Part shown: positions 24,639 to 34,209 of the stretch, one piece after another
How the letters are laid out: each line of letters starts with the position of its first letter
Position numbering within the stretch: the first letter of the stretch is position 1
Origin: a virus
Virus record (IMG/VR): IMGVR_UViG_3300050821_003860
Span: 1-64,000 of that record
DNA: 64,000 nt
Reading direction: 5' to 3' (one strand)
Program-made: the position numbers and the translations under genes
The notes under the pieces: model-generated
What the model was told of the DNA's origin: nothing
Databases searched by the model: none
Seen by the model: the letters and a program-made list of their open reading frames with translations, nothing else

Positions 24639-26606
24639 ATGCGATTTGTCCAACTGCCACGGTTGACGCAGGGGCAACAGAACTCCCCGGACTTCATTGA
24701 CTTCCTCAACCGCATGGCCGACGCGATTGAGTTGGTCTCCAACATCACCGGCACGCCACCCATCGACGTCTTGGTTCATTCAGGGGGGATGTGCGTTCGT
24801 TACACGGGCCCCCCACAAGTGGCGAAGGTGTCTGTTTCGTCGACGGTCACAGTCGACGGCCTCTATCCCTGTACCATCGAGTCCTATAACGATGGCACGT
24901 TTTACGCCTTCATCACTGCGGTTACATCGGGCACGAACAATCCCACGATTACGACGGCTGCGGACCACAATTTGACGGTCGGGCAGCTGATATTCATTAC
25001 CGGGGTCGTCGGCGCGATTCAGGTCAACGGTCCGGCCATTGTGCTTTCGACGCCGACCTCAAAGACGTTAACTATTCAGACGGATTTGTTCACGACCAAC
25101 TACACCAGCGGCGGAACGATTCTTTCGGTGCCGTCGTGGATGCCAGAGGACGCCACAGGCTGGGTATTCCCCCCTCAGGGAGAGGTTTTGCTGGAGGAGA
25201 ACTATCCGGCCCTACTGCTCGGCACCCATTCGGACCTGAAGCCAGTATTTACGGTCACGGCGCCGGCGGTGAAGGTGCGGATTCTCGGCGCCGACACAAT
25301 GCTATTCAGCAACGTAGCGGTTGCGGACACCGGTATCACGGTCTCTTCGCTGCTGCCGTTTATGAACCCGAGTCGGTATATACTCGTCGGCGCCGAGATG
25401 ATGAACTACACCGGCGCCACCTTCCCCATCGCCTCGGTAGGCAGCAACCCGCTAGGGCAACTCAATTCGCTGACACGCGGGGCACTGGGCACGACCGCGA
25501 CGACGCACACCATCGGCGATTGGGTGCGAAGCGCGATTTACTTGACGGCCGGCATCGGTACCACGGACACGACGATATCGGTTTACAACCCAACCGCGAG
25601 CGCTCCGGAGCAGTTCCTTCCGAGTCAGTACCCTTACTATCTATATCTCGGGAATCAGAACGCCCAAACCGGGGAAGTGATTCAGGTCCAGGCGTTCATT
25701 TCCGCGACTAGTGCAATCAACTTGCAGGTCGTTCGGGGCGCTGACGGGAACCCCGCGCAGTCATGGGGAACGAATACCCCAGTGACACTCTGGACGCCTT
25801 ACAGCCCAACTCCAGGCGACGGGAAGTTTGGCCCGTGGGGACTTCGCCAGGGCGCCGTCACGGTATATATACCGATCATCAACACCGGTCAGTGGATTGA
25901 CATCGCTACTGTCTTCGTGACCCCGGTCAACACGTTCTCAAACCCCGGCGCCCAGACGCCGGCCTACTTCGCCCCCCTCTATGCCGGGAAGCGATACACG
26001 GCGATCCTGGACCCGAGCGGGGTTCCGCATCTTACGAATCCACCGCCGCTTTACGATGTGCAGGCCGAGTGGGAGCCGCCTACGTACATCAGCGGGGGAG
26101 GGACGTTCAGCTTCAATTTCGCAGGCTTTTCCCCGACGACGGGGAACGGCATTCGATTCCCCTTGAATGCCGGCACTCCGTCGAGTGGCACCCGAACCGA
26201 TCAGTGGACCGTCCAACTCCCTCAGAGTCCGGCTACGAATTGGATGGTCCGGGTTGACTGTTACATAGCGGGCGCTGGACCTCTCACCCCGCCTGCCGGA
26301 TCCTTCGGGGCTATCACTCTCTGGAACATCACCACGAGCACGAACGCGACGACGTTCACCGGGACTGCTCTGGCGACGGAGACGAGCGGCATCCCGAATA
26401 CGACGCAGAGCGGACTGTTGCCGGCGATCAACTTCTTTGCGATCGGTTTTCTTTCCAGCGGCTCATCCTTCTCCGTGGGCATGCAGAGTAATTACAACTT
26501 CGCTAACGCCGTAGACTTACCGACCGGACCTCTCGGAATCGTGACCCTGATTCCGATGGCCACCTTCCCGATTTACAACCCCGCCCAACTCTTCAACCCC
26601 GGCTAG
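24639..26606 (+). CDS. large tail/baseplate or fibre protein
   Basis: The 655-aa product is Thr/Gly-rich and beta-rich with repeated Ig-like stretches. A conserved-looking N-terminus (RLTQGQQNSPDFIDFLNRMADAI, broken: RLTQGQQNSPDF / IDFLNRMADAIEL) may attach to the tail. A receptor-binding or fibre role is plausible but unproven. Confidence 0.6.
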   Translation: MRFVQLPRLTQGQQNSPDFIDFLNRMADAIELVSNITGTPPIDVLVHSGGMCVRYTGPPQVAKVSVSSTVTVDGLYPCTIESYNDGTFYAFITAVTSGTNNPTITTAADHNLTVGQLIFITGVVGAIQVNGPAIVLSTPTSKTLTIQTDLFTTNYTSGGTILSVPSWMPEDATGWVFPPQGEVLLEENYPALLLGTHSDLKPVFTVTAPAVKVRILGADTMLFSNVAVADTGITVSSLLPFMNPSRYILVGAEMMNYTGATFPIASVGSNPLGQLNSLTRGALGTTATTHTIGDWVRSAIYLTAGIGTTDTTISVYNPTASAPEQFLPSQYPYYLYLGNQNAQTGEVIQVQAFISATSAINLQVVRGADGNPAQSWGTNTPVTLWTPYSPTPGDGKFGPWGLRQGAVTVYIPIINTGQWIDIATVFVTPVNTFSNPGAQTPAYFAPLYAGKRYTAILDPSGVPHLTNPPPLYDVQAEWEPPTYISGGGTFSFNFAGFSPTTGNGIRFPLNAGTPSSGTRTDQWTVQLPQSPATNWMVRVDCYIAGAGPLTPPAGSFGAITLWNITTSTNATTFTGTALATETSGIPNTTQSGLLPAINFFAIGFLSSGSSFSVGMQSNYNFANAVDLPTGPLGIVTLIPMATFPIYNPAQLFNPG

Positions 26607-26647
26607 TGGGCTATAATTGGTTTGCCCTCTCTCCCGGAGTATCGACC

Positions 26648-27844
26648 ATGCGAAGGATTCTATGGCTCTCCCTTCTGCTGACCGGCTGTAACACCGGACA
26701 CGGCGAGTCCGTTGTAGTGCAAAATTGCACTCCTGCGGACACCGAAGGTAGCAAATCCGCGCAGGTGTACCGGGGAGGTACACCGGAAGTAGCCCGCAGG
26801 TGTGACCCCCCTGCACACCTGAAACCTCCGACTCCGGAAGAGGAGGTCGATCGCTGGCAAACCCTGCAATCTTCGCGGATTTCACCGGCTAGGGATTGGG
26901 GCTTTTGGAAGTTCACTACCGGGGACTACCGAGAACAACTGAAGGCGAAGGTAACGAGCCTTCCTCCGATCCATTTCGACGACGCCGGACGGAAGGTGCC
27001 GCATCCGATCCGGTTCTACCCGCTTTCGGCGCCCGGATTTCCACTGGTCGAGATCAACGCGGCCGAGCAGTTGCGGCACGTCTACGATCCGTCCAGCCTC
27101 GATCAGTTCAGGAAGGACAAGCCCGTTGTCCGTGCCTCACGATGGCTACGCGGCAAGGGAATTGACCTGATTCTGGTCCCAGTGCCGAAGATGACCGAGG
27201 TCTACATCGAGCACTTCATCGACGGCGCTCCGGCAATCATCGCGCCGCACGTCCGACAGACGATAGACGAGATGATCGCAGACGACGTGGAGGTAGTGGA
27301 CCTCTTCCCGTTGTTCCGCCAGCATCGAAAGGAGTGGCTCTACAACACGGTTGATCGGCACTGGTCTCCGGCAGGGCAGAATCTCGCGGCGAAAGAAGTA
27401 GCCCAGCGTCTGAAGCGGTACGGTTTTGCCCGGAGAGATTTCGCACTGGAGAGGCAACCCTACACGGTCCTGCCGTCCTTCCAGGCGACAACCGCACCCG
27501 GAGCCATGCCGGAGCAAGAGGGCTGGGCATTCCTGACACCCGCTCAGAGGATTCTGGCCGAGAAAGTGCAAACTAGATATTGCGAAGTCCCCATTCCAAA
27601 CGAAGATGATCCAGCTTCACCGGTTCTCCTGATCGGCAACAGCTACGTCCCGAACTTCCGCGAGCAACTCATCCGGCAGGCGGGTACACTGATACGGACG
27701 CACTGGCGCCCGGCCGAGACGACGGAAAGCTTCGCAGACTTCGTGCGAGAGCCGGAGATGCTAGAGGGTGTGCGGGTAGTGGTGTGGGTAACTACCAATT
27801 GGCACCTGACCCATTTCAAGCCGTTGCCGGAGGAAGTGCGATGA
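26648..27844 (+). CDS. AlgJ/AlgX-like SGNH lipoprotein
   Basis: The 398-aa protein starts at ATG after GGAG. MRRILWLSLLLTGC forms a lipoprotein signal with Cys14. The catalytic domain has DxH at 236-238 (VDRHWSPAGQN) and a serine in LLIGNSY (Ser332), the order found in AlgJ/AlgX acetyltransferases. It may acetylate or deacetylate envelope or capsule sugars. Residues 22-58 are encoded by a repeat cluster holding three palindromes in frame. A phage lipoprotein of this type may act in superinfection exclusion. Confidence 0.7.
   Translation: MRRILWLSLLLTGCNTGHGESVVVQNCTPADTEGSKSAQVYRGGTPEVARRCDPPAHLKPPTPEEEVDRWQTLQSSRISPARDWGFWKFTTGDYREQLKAKVTSLPPIHFDDAGRKVPHPIRFYPLSAPGFPLVEINAAEQLRHVYDPSSLDQFRKDKPVVRASRWLRGKGIDLILVPVPKMTEVYIEHFIDGAPAIIAPHVRQTIDEMIADDVEVVDLFPLFRQHRKEWLYNTVDRHWSPAGQNLAAKEVAQRLKRYGFARRDFALERQPYTVLPSFQATTAPGAMPEQEGWAFLTPAQRILAEKVQTRYCEVPIPNEDDPASPVLLIGNSYVPNFREQLIRQAGTLIRTHWRPAETTESFADFVREPEMLEGVRVVVWVTTNWHLTHFKPLPEEVR
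26716..26819. repeat. three-palindrome cluster inside lipoprotein gene
   Basis: AGTGCAAAATTGCACT (26716-26731), GGTGTACC...GGTACACC (26764-26784) and GGTGTG...CACACC (26799-26819) follow each other with CGGACAC and GCGCA linkers. The reading frame passes through all three without a stop. Confidence 0.9.
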
Positions 27845-28071
27845 AGACCACGATGAAAACCGGAGTGGTGATAATCACTGGTCCGATGCGCAAGTCAGTT
27901 TGGCCAGCCGTCGTTCAGACTTTTGATCCAATCACCTGCACTTGGAAAGACGGCAAAAAGTGCTGGGCAAAGCATTTGAACGGCGGAATTCTCATGCCTA
28001 GCCAGAGATACGCCGGGCTTCGTTCTCGTAAGCGTTCTCCTGGTCGCCGTGCAATCTACAAGTGTTCTTGA
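27841..28071 (+). CDS. small basic hypothetical protein
   Basis: The 76-aa protein overlaps the lipoprotein stop (ATGA). It has paired Cys/Trp (CTWKDGKKCW) and an Arg-rich tail (RSRKRSPGRRAIYK). Function unknown. Confidence 0.55.
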   Translation: MKTTMKTGVVIITGPMRKSVWPAVVQTFDPITCTWKDGKKCWAKHLNGGILMPSQRYAGLRSRKRSPGRRAIYKCS

Positions 28072-28084
28072 GGAAGTCAGATAG

Positions 28085-28984
28085 ATGGGTTGCCCGAAAC
28101 TGACTCCGTTCCCGCGCCTCCGGGCAGACTCTCCGGAGGCGTTTCGTCGCGCCCGCTTACCACGTCTGTACGACCCCGGTCCGGTGCGTCCCTACCGAGC
28201 GGCGGACTTGGAGTACGTGCGGAAGCCGAACTTCGCCGTACAGACGATTGGAGCCACATCCACGAACGGATCAACGGGACTATCGGGTTCCGGCGGGAAT
28301 ACTAATTTCACAGCAAGCGGCACATCGCCAACGTGGGGTGGAACCACGGTAGCAGGGAGTTACCTTGCGCTGGTCATTGGCTGGTCTTCTACTCCCGGCA
28401 CGGTGACAGTATCCGGCTCATGGGCGATCCACGGGACTATCCACAACGCCGGCAACACGTACCTCTCCATTTACGAGATCGTCAACGCCGCCTCGCAGAC
28501 ATCCGGGACCGGACCTACGATCACTTGGGGAACATCGGTCAATGCTTGTGCCGTGTGCATGATCGAGGTGAAGGGCACGGCGACCAGCAGCCCGCAGGAC
28601 GGTTCGGATCAGACGGCCAGCGGTGCCACAACAACTCCTGCCGGCGGGGCAATCACGACCGCCAGCGCCAACGATTGCATCCTTTGCGGGCTGAATCAGT
28701 CGATCAATAGTGCGGCCACGATTGATACGTGGTCCTCGCCCCTGCCTGCCGGGACTACTCTGATCTCCTCAACGGCATCGGCTGCGGGGGGTACGGGATT
28801 CAAGGGAGCCTGTCGGGTAGGGTTCAACTATCAAATTGTGACAAGCACGCAAACCGGTTATACTCCGTCCGTGACATCTAACGGTACGCAGCAGTGGTTC
28901 GGACTGACCTACGCCGTGAAGGCAGCCGCAACATTCGTGGGCGACGAAGAGGGCATGACCATTTCCTTCCGACAGAACTGGTAG
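28085..28984 (+). CDS. Gly/Thr/Ser-rich structural protein
   Basis: The 299-aa protein has a basic N-terminus, then about 230 residues of Thr/Ser/Gly-rich strands (GTVTVSGSWAIHG, TATSSPQDGSDQTASG) resembling phage fibre or decoration domains. Low codon bias for charged residues supports a virion-surface role. No family named. Confidence 0.55.
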   Translation: MGCPKLTPFPRLRADSPEAFRRARLPRLYDPGPVRPYRAADLEYVRKPNFAVQTIGATSTNGSTGLSGSGGNTNFTASGTSPTWGGTTVAGSYLALVIGWSSTPGTVTVSGSWAIHGTIHNAGNTYLSIYEIVNAASQTSGTGPTITWGTSVNACAVCMIEVKGTATSSPQDGSDQTASGATTTPAGGAITTASANDCILCGLNQSINSAATIDTWSSPLPAGTTLISSTASAAGGTGFKGACRVGFNYQIVTSTQTGYTPSVTSNGTQQWFGLTYAVKAAATFVGDEEGMTISFRQNW

Positions 28985-28987
28985 GCC

Positions 28988-29413
28988 ATGACTACACCGC
29001 ACGTCCTTGACGATTGCCGCACGAAGATAGCGAATACCTTCGTGGGAGACTGGGAGCTCCCCAGCGGCCGAGTCGTCCGCATTCTACTGGAGTACACTTA
29101 TTGCTGCTCGTGCGGCAAACTCTATGGCGTCTGTCCTTCCGAGAACATGGTGGACGTGCTCTGCTTCTGCCGGAAGTGCTGGGAGAAGTACGGCGAGGAA
29201 ATGATCTCCGGATACTACGTCTCCAGTACCGAGCAGTTCTGCCAGGATGTGGGCAATGAACTAATGGAGCGATTCGGCTATACTCCCACGGACGTCGAGA
29301 TTTTCGAGTTTGCCAAGGATCATCGACTCGGCCCGGCGCTCGAGGCACTCATGCGAGACAGCCCTTTCCCGGTCCCGGACGACAACGGTTTCGGCAATCG
29401 CCCGAAACGCTAG
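28988..29413 (+). CDS. Cys-rich hypothetical protein
   Basis: The 141-aa product has YCCSCGKLYGVC and CFCRKCWEKYG, giving two likely metal sites. A zinc-binding fold is probable. The C-terminal half is helical and acidic. Function unknown. Confidence 0.6.
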   Translation: MTTPHVLDDCRTKIANTFVGDWELPSGRVVRILLEYTYCCSCGKLYGVCPSENMVDVLCFCRKCWEKYGEEMISGYYVSSTEQFCQDVGNELMERFGYTPTDVEIFEFAKDHRLGPALEALMRDSPFPVPDDNGFGNRPKR

Positions 29414-29428
29414 GCCCAAATCAGCGTA

Positions 29429-29449
29429 GGTGTACACCCCTGATACACC
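29429..29449. repeat. GGTGTACACC palindrome copy
   Basis: GGTGTA...TACACC separates the Cys-rich gene from the glycosyltransferase. The trailing AATAAGGGACA resembles the flank at 34512. Confidence 0.8.
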
Positions 29450-29471
29450 CAGCCAATAAGGGACAGTAACG

Positions 29472-30347
29472 ATGGACAATCGGCCCCAAATCAAGTCGGG
29501 AATGGCCCGGATTCTGAAGAAGATCGAGGATGATCCGGCCCCGAATATCCGCGTCCACGTCGCGCAGTGTACGCTCCTGCGACCAACCGGGATGGTGTCC
29601 GGATTCTGGTCGCGGTGTGTTCAATCCATGTTTCGGGAGAACTGCTCCGGGTGGAGCATTCACTACCTACAGGACGCCAAAGGGGGAGAGATCGCGGAAG
29701 GCCGCAACGCCATCGTGGCGAGCGTTCTGGCAGAGGACCGACAGTCCCCGGTGTCGCGTACGCTCTGGATCGACGACGACGTGCTTGTGCAGCCCGGGCT
29801 GTCGATGGAGCTTTTGCTTCAGGACAAGGACATCATCTCTGGCGTCTACTTCACGAAGCGCGAGGGAGACTTGTCTCGGCCGCTGATCTACCGGGAGTTG
29901 GGGAGCGGGTCCGACACGTTCCGGCCGAATGCTGTCTATCCGGTGTTCGGGCATGGCATGGGTCTGTGCATGATCCGCACGGAAGTCTACAAACGCATGT
30001 GGGCGGAACTGGACCTTGGAACGGACAAATACGGCAACCCGCAGTGGTATCGGGAGACGTTCAAGGAGCCGCCGGTCCTCTTGGAAAACGGGGTCATGGA
30101 CACGGGCGATACGGAGGATATGTACTTCTTGAAGAACGCCCACAAGCTGGGCTATCAGCCGTGGATCGACTGCCGCAAGCACGCCTTCGGGTTTCACCAT
30201 CAGCCGGCGAAGGTGGAGACGGACAAGTTCGGCCGGCGCAAGGTGGTACAAGAGGAGACCGGCTATCCTCAGGCTCAATATGCCGCATGGGTGGCGGGCG
30301 AGAAAATTAGTTGGGAAACGCCCGAAGGCATGATAACTTGGGATTGA
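29472..30347 (+). CDS. GT-A fold glycosyltransferase
   Basis: The 291-aa protein matches phage family-2-like glycosyltransferases. It has EGRNAIVASVL for nucleotide-sugar contact, LWIDDDV as the metal-binding D-D site, a GHGMGLCMIRTEVY acceptor region and DTEDMYFLKNA. It would attach a sugar to phage DNA, virion protein or host surface. It lies between structural genes, which favours a virion substrate. A hairpin follows. Confidence 0.8.
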   Translation: MDNRPQIKSGMARILKKIEDDPAPNIRVHVAQCTLLRPTGMVSGFWSRCVQSMFRENCSGWSIHYLQDAKGGEIAEGRNAIVASVLAEDRQSPVSRTLWIDDDVLVQPGLSMELLLQDKDIISGVYFTKREGDLSRPLIYRELGSGSDTFRPNAVYPVFGHGMGLCMIRTEVYKRMWAELDLGTDKYGNPQWYRETFKEPPVLLENGVMDTGDTEDMYFLKNAHKLGYQPWIDCRKHAFGFHHQPAKVETDKFGRRKVVQEETGYPQAQYAAWVAGEKISWETPEGMITWD

Positions 30348-30355
30348 ACAAAAAC

Positions 30356-30390
30356 GGGACGCTCTGAGCTTCGCAGGCTCTCGGCGTCCC
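30356..30390 (+). terminator. stem-loop after glycosyltransferase
   Basis: GGGACGC (30356-30362) pairs with GCGTCCC (30384-30390); inner GAGC pairs with GCTC. There is no T-run, so it may attenuate or protect transcripts rather than stop them. Confidence 0.4.
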
Positions 30391-30422
30391 TGGCACCCAA
30401 CCTGTAACGGAGGCTGGAATGC

Positions 30423-31019
30423 TTGGAGCGATTTTACAAGATTCCGGCGAGCTTAGGGGCTAGCTTCCGGAAGCAAGGTAGGCCCCGGTGGAGACCTACC
30501 TTGGCATTCATCTACCAGATGTGCTGCAAGCAGACGCTCGAAAACATGGCCACTAGCGGGTCCGCCAATACCGAGGTGGATTTCGTGTTCGTGAAGCCCG
30601 GCGCGTCGAGAACCGTCTCCGCGCAAAAGGTTAGCGTCCAGGGGAAGGGCGCTCAGCTCACTGCTCTCTCTGGCATTTCTGTCCGCCTGAAACAGTGGAC
30701 CTCAACAGCCTCGACCACTGTTGCGGGCACTGGCACAACGCCACAACCAAAGAACAATCTCGTACCCGCTTGCGTGGCGACGTCCGGACAAGCGACCTCT
30801 GCGGCGTCCAACATCACCAGCGGGACAGGTGGCCCGCAGCAAGTCGGTTATCAGGGTATGGGCGGCTCCGGTCCTGGCGGTAACGCTCCGATCAACCCGG
30901 ACGATTCGCCGCTCTTGGACGGCAATGCAACGAAGTCTATGGACCTTTTCTCGTCCTGTCCGACCGCCTCGCTCTCGTTTGAGTGGGCGCTGGACATCTC
31001 CGAAGCCGGCTCGGCGTGA
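30423..31019 (+). CDS. probable structural protein
   Basis: The up to 198-aa product starts at TTG 8 nt after GGAGG. ATG at 30519 or 30546 is possible. The body is Thr/Ser/Gly-rich with a Gly-rich patch (YQGMGGSGPGGNAP). A tail-region virion role is suggested by position. Confidence 0.5.
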   Translation: MERFYKIPASLGASFRKQGRPRWRPTLAFIYQMCCKQTLENMATSGSANTEVDFVFVKPGASRTVSAQKVSVQGKGAQLTALSGISVRLKQWTSTASTTVAGTGTTPQPKNNLVPACVATSGQATSAASNITSGTGGPQQVGYQGMGGSGPGGNAPINPDDSPLLDGNATKSMDLFSSCPTASLSFEWALDISEAGSA

Positions 31020-31035
31020 TCTAAAGGGGATCAAA

Positions 31036-31314
31036 ATGGCCTTGACCAAAGAAAGTATTCGCGGCGGGTTTGCGTTGTTCGATGGTCCTTTCAAGGTAGC
31101 CATCGTCAACACCCTTCAAGACTCGCCGGAACGGGAGTACGACCAGATAACCGATCACACCGGGCAACCGAAGATGCTCCAGAAGATGCCCAAAGAAGTC
31201 GGTCTTCAACGGCCTCACTGGCGCATTCATTTCTGTTCGCCGCAGCAGTCCATCGAACAGCTTCAGGCCGTGCTCGATGCGATTCCCAAGGAAGAAGCAG
31301 CCGAGCAAAAGTAA
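31036..31314 (+). CDS. hypothetical protein
   Basis: The 92-aa protein starts at ATG after GGGGATCAAA. Mixed alpha-beta sequence with an acidic C-terminus (IPKEEAAEQK). Not recognised. Confidence 0.55.
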   Translation: MALTKESIRGGFALFDGPFKVAIVNTLQDSPEREYDQITDHTGQPKMLQKMPKEVGLQRPHWRIHFCSPQQSIEQLQAVLDAIPKEEAAEQK

Positions 31315-31353
31315 CCGCGTCACCCTTTCCCCTAAATGGGCTGGTGATGCGCG

Positions 31354-32823
31354 ATGGAACTGATCTTCAACGTCGACCGGCGTCCGCCTCCTTGGATTGC
31401 TATGGAGCAAGAGGAGGAGTTGCTCGGGTTCGCTTTCGCACTGGAGCAAGAGGAGCCTTACGCCCTTCTGAGCTTCCCTCCCGTCATGCAGGTGACGTGG
31501 ACGCCCAATGTCGTTATGGACGACGAGATCATGGGCGCCCATCTCGCAGCTTTTGCACTGGAACAGGAAGAACCTTCGATACCACTGTCCACGAAAGTAC
31601 CGTGGTCCCCAAACGTCGTCGCGCAGGAGGAAGAGACGCCGATCGCGTTCGACCAGGAAGAACCCCCGCCTCCCTTGTCGATGGCGATCCCTTTCACGCC
31701 AAATGTCTCCCTTGAGCAAGAGGAGGCGATTGCGATTCTCGGTATCGAACAGGAGGAACCCTCGATACCGCTATCGATGGCGATTCCCTTTACGCCTCAC
31801 GTCTTCGCCAACCGGGAAGAAGAGATAGCTATTCTCGGGCTGGAGCAGGAAGAGCCGTCGATTCCCCTGTTCACCTCGATCATCTGGACGCCGAACGTCT
31901 ATGCGAACCGGGAGGAAGAGGTACACACGTTCGGCATCGATCAAGAGGAGCCTCCTCCCCCGCTGTCGATGTCCGTCCCCTTCACGCCGCGCAACTTCTT
32001 GGACGATGAAATCACCGGGGCTAACTTGGCACACTTCGGCATCGATCAAGAGGAATTCTGGCAACGGCTCACTTCCTCACTCATTTGGACGCCGAATGTC
32101 GCTATCGACGACGAAGCCAACGCGCACTTGATTACTGCCGCTATTGAGCAAGAGGACGCGGCGCCGGTCCGGCAAATGTCCGTCGTGTGGACGCCGTTTG
32201 TCGCAATGGATGAAGACCCCACTTCGCCGCAAGCAAATTTCGCTCTGGATCAAGAGGAATTTTGGCAACCGCTCACAACCTCAGTGGCTTGGACCCCCTC
32301 TGTCGTCTTGGATGAGGATCCCGCCCCTCCCCCATTGTCCGGGTTCGGGATGGATCAAGAGGAGTTCCTCGCGTTTCAGGCGATGAGCGTAGTCTGGACG
32401 CCCTTTGTCGTCACAGACGAACATGCGGGCGCCGCACTGGCCTTTGCCTCTCTGGATCAAGAGGACGCGGCGGTCATTCAAACGATGTCCGTGGTGTGGA
32501 CTCCCACCGTCACCACGGACGATGAGATCACGGGTCACTCGCTGGCAGGATTCGGGCTGGACGAAGAGTACAACTACACTCCGCTTGTGCAGTCGGTGCC
32601 GTGGAACGGACTGGCGGTTGTCTCCTTTGCGATTGCCGACGACATTCAGCCCTTCCCGGCGGTTTCCCCACTCGGGCCGCAGTTTTTGATCATTGCCCCG
32701 CCGCTTCTTTACAGCGGTATCGGGGTTGGGTTAACATTCACCACCACGACGCAGCCTCTCAACCTAGCTGCCATCGATCCGGGGCTGGTGTTCATCGTGC
32801 GGGTGCAGGGGAATAACCAGTGA
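31354..32823 (+). CDS. acidic tandem-repeat protein (QEE repeats)
   Basis: The 489-aa protein has about 13 imperfect repeats of 25-40 residues. Each holds [DE]QE[ED] followed by a short loop and a strand motif W/F-T-P-N/F-V. Examples are FALEQEEPSIPL and SVVWTPFV. A non-repeat C-terminus of about 80 residues ends it. No known family is recognised. Repeats are diverged in DNA, so they are under protein-level selection. Position among tail genes suggests a virion fibre, elongated stalk or calcium-binding adhesin; all are inference. Confidence 0.7.
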   Translation: MELIFNVDRRPPPWIAMEQEEELLGFAFALEQEEPYALLSFPPVMQVTWTPNVVMDDEIMGAHLAAFALEQEEPSIPLSTKVPWSPNVVAQEEETPIAFDQEEPPPPLSMAIPFTPNVSLEQEEAIAILGIEQEEPSIPLSMAIPFTPHVFANREEEIAILGLEQEEPSIPLFTSIIWTPNVYANREEEVHTFGIDQEEPPPPLSMSVPFTPRNFLDDEITGANLAHFGIDQEEFWQRLTSSLIWTPNVAIDDEANAHLITAAIEQEDAAPVRQMSVVWTPFVAMDEDPTSPQANFALDQEEFWQPLTTSVAWTPSVVLDEDPAPPPLSGFGMDQEEFLAFQAMSVVWTPFVVTDEHAGAALAFASLDQEDAAVIQTMSVVWTPTVTTDDEITGHSLAGFGLDEEYNYTPLVQSVPWNGLAVVSFAIADDIQPFPAVSPLGPQFLIIAPPLLYSGIGVGLTFTTTTQPLNLAAIDPGLVFIVRVQGNNQ

Positions 32824-33515
32824 GCGTCAGCATTCCCCCGGTCCAGATTTATGGCCTTGTGGACTTCAACGGCAACGGCGTTTTCACCCGCACCTACACC
32901 GTCTCCTATGCCCCCTTCGTGGAAATCCAGGGCGGCGCCACCATCATCAGTGCCAATGCCGTGGGAGGCTCGGGAATCAGCGCCGTACTAGGTTCTCCCG
33001 GCACTACGTCGGTCCCTATCACAATCAGCGGGGGAAGTCTGACGGGCGGGGAGGACACACAAGGCAATCCGGGCGGCCCGAACTACACCGGCAGCATTCA
33101 GGTCGTGCTGTCGAACAATGCCAAAGTCGAACAGCCCTACCTCTATACCCTGGTGACGGCGGGGAACGGGCCGGCGCAATCGAACTTTCTGAACTTCATC
33201 ACCCTCCCAAAGACGCCGTACTACGACCGCTTTTATCAGTTCCCGTTCGGCAAATACTTCCCCGATTGGTCGACGGGGAATCCCATCACCGGCACGCCTA
33301 CGGTGGTCGCGGACAGCACGGCCGGGGGATTGGTGCTCGGGATACCCACTGTGTTTACCGGGGGCCTGGTGGTGTGCGAGATACGCGGGGGAAGTTTGAC
33401 GGGTGGTTTGAATAGTGACGGGGTGTACAATCTGATTGCCCGATGCGATTTGCAGGACGGGACGCAACTGGCAATGGCCGGGCAGCTTCAGTTGCTTACG
33501 AACATGCCGCTGTGA
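32820..33515 (+). CDS. beta-rich tail-region protein
   Basis: The 231-aa product starts at GTG overlapping the previous stop (GTGA). Gly/Thr-rich strands (TITISGGSLTGG-type segments appear twice: GGSLTGGEDTQG and GGSLTGGLNSDG). Coupling suggests it partners with the QEE-repeat protein. No family named. Confidence 0.6.
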   Translation: MSVSIPPVQIYGLVDFNGNGVFTRTYTVSYAPFVEIQGGATIISANAVGGSGISAVLGSPGTTSVPITISGGSLTGGEDTQGNPGGPNYTGSIQVVLSNNAKVEQPYLYTLVTAGNGPAQSNFLNFITLPKTPYYDRFYQFPFGKYFPDWSTGNPITGTPTVVADSTAGGLVLGIPTVFTGGLVVCEIRGGSLTGGLNSDGVYNLIARCDLQDGTQLAMAGQLQLLTNMPL

Positions 33516-33524
33516 GGAATACCA

Positions 33525-33818
33525 ATGACACGCGATGAGTTACTCGAAAAGATTTCCAAAGCATGGCCCGCGATTGCGGCTACGTTCCGAGTGCCGTTGC
33601 CTCCGAAGTTTGAGACCGTGAAGACGGAGTACATGCACGACTTTGAGAAGTACGGGTGCATCATCGAAGCCACGGACGAATGCTTGCAGTTCGACCTCAG
33701 CGATAAGGTCATCAATGAGCTTCATACGGCCGCTCGCAATCTTGGCCGGAAGATTCGCGGCTTGTGGTATGAAGCGATGTCTCTAGACAGTCGAGAGGTT
33801 TATCTCGGCCCTCACTGA
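33525..33818 (+). CDS. hypothetical helical protein
   Basis: The 97-aa protein is predominantly helical (TRDELLEKISKAWPAIAATF, KVINELHTAARNLGRKIRG). Not recognised. Confidence 0.55.
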   Translation: MTRDELLEKISKAWPAIAATFRVPLPPKFETVKTEYMHDFEKYGCIIEATDECLQFDLSDKVINELHTAARNLGRKIRGLWYEAMSLDSREVYLGPH

Positions 33819-33822
33819 AGGC

Positions 33823-34173
33823 ATGGATCGGGAAGGCAAGTTGAAGCTAGGCGAGGATTGTTTCCGAGAATCGACCATCGACCTCTGTTGGCTGGAGAAC
33901 TGGCCGCTAACGTGTGTCCAGGGGCCGCCTGAAATCGACTTCGATACAGGTTTGCCCGTTCCCGGAGCCTCACCCGTCCGCTTCAAGATATCCATTCGCG
34001 GCGGGTGGCGATGGATCACTCATTACGAGAAAACGATCCTCGAAATGGGCGGGGTGATCGCTCGACTCATGCTGCCCGAACCGCGACTGTTGCCGATGGA
34101 CTCGGTGAAGTGGGATCCGATCCGGGAAGGCGAAGTATACCCTCTCATTCGGAAAGTAGGGAAGGACGATTAG
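33823..34173 (+). CDS. hypothetical protein
   Basis: The 116-aa protein follows within 4 nt of its neighbour. Trp-rich N-terminus (STIDLCWLENWPLTC) and central strand pair (VRFKISIRGGWRWITHY). No family known. Confidence 0.55.
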   Translation: MDREGKLKLGEDCFRESTIDLCWLENWPLTCVQGPPEIDFDTGLPVPGASPVRFKISIRGGWRWITHYEKTILEMGGVIARLMLPEPRLLPMDSVKWDPIREGEVYPLIRKVGKDD

Positions 34174-34193
34174 AGATGTCCTTTGTCCGTTCG

Positions 34194-34209
34194 AGTGCAA
34201 TTTTGCACA
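34194..34209. repeat. AGTGCAATTTTGCAC palindrome
   Basis: This copy is in the opposite orientation (TTTT rather than AAAA loop side) and lies before a GGGAGGAC ribosome site. Confidence 0.75.
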
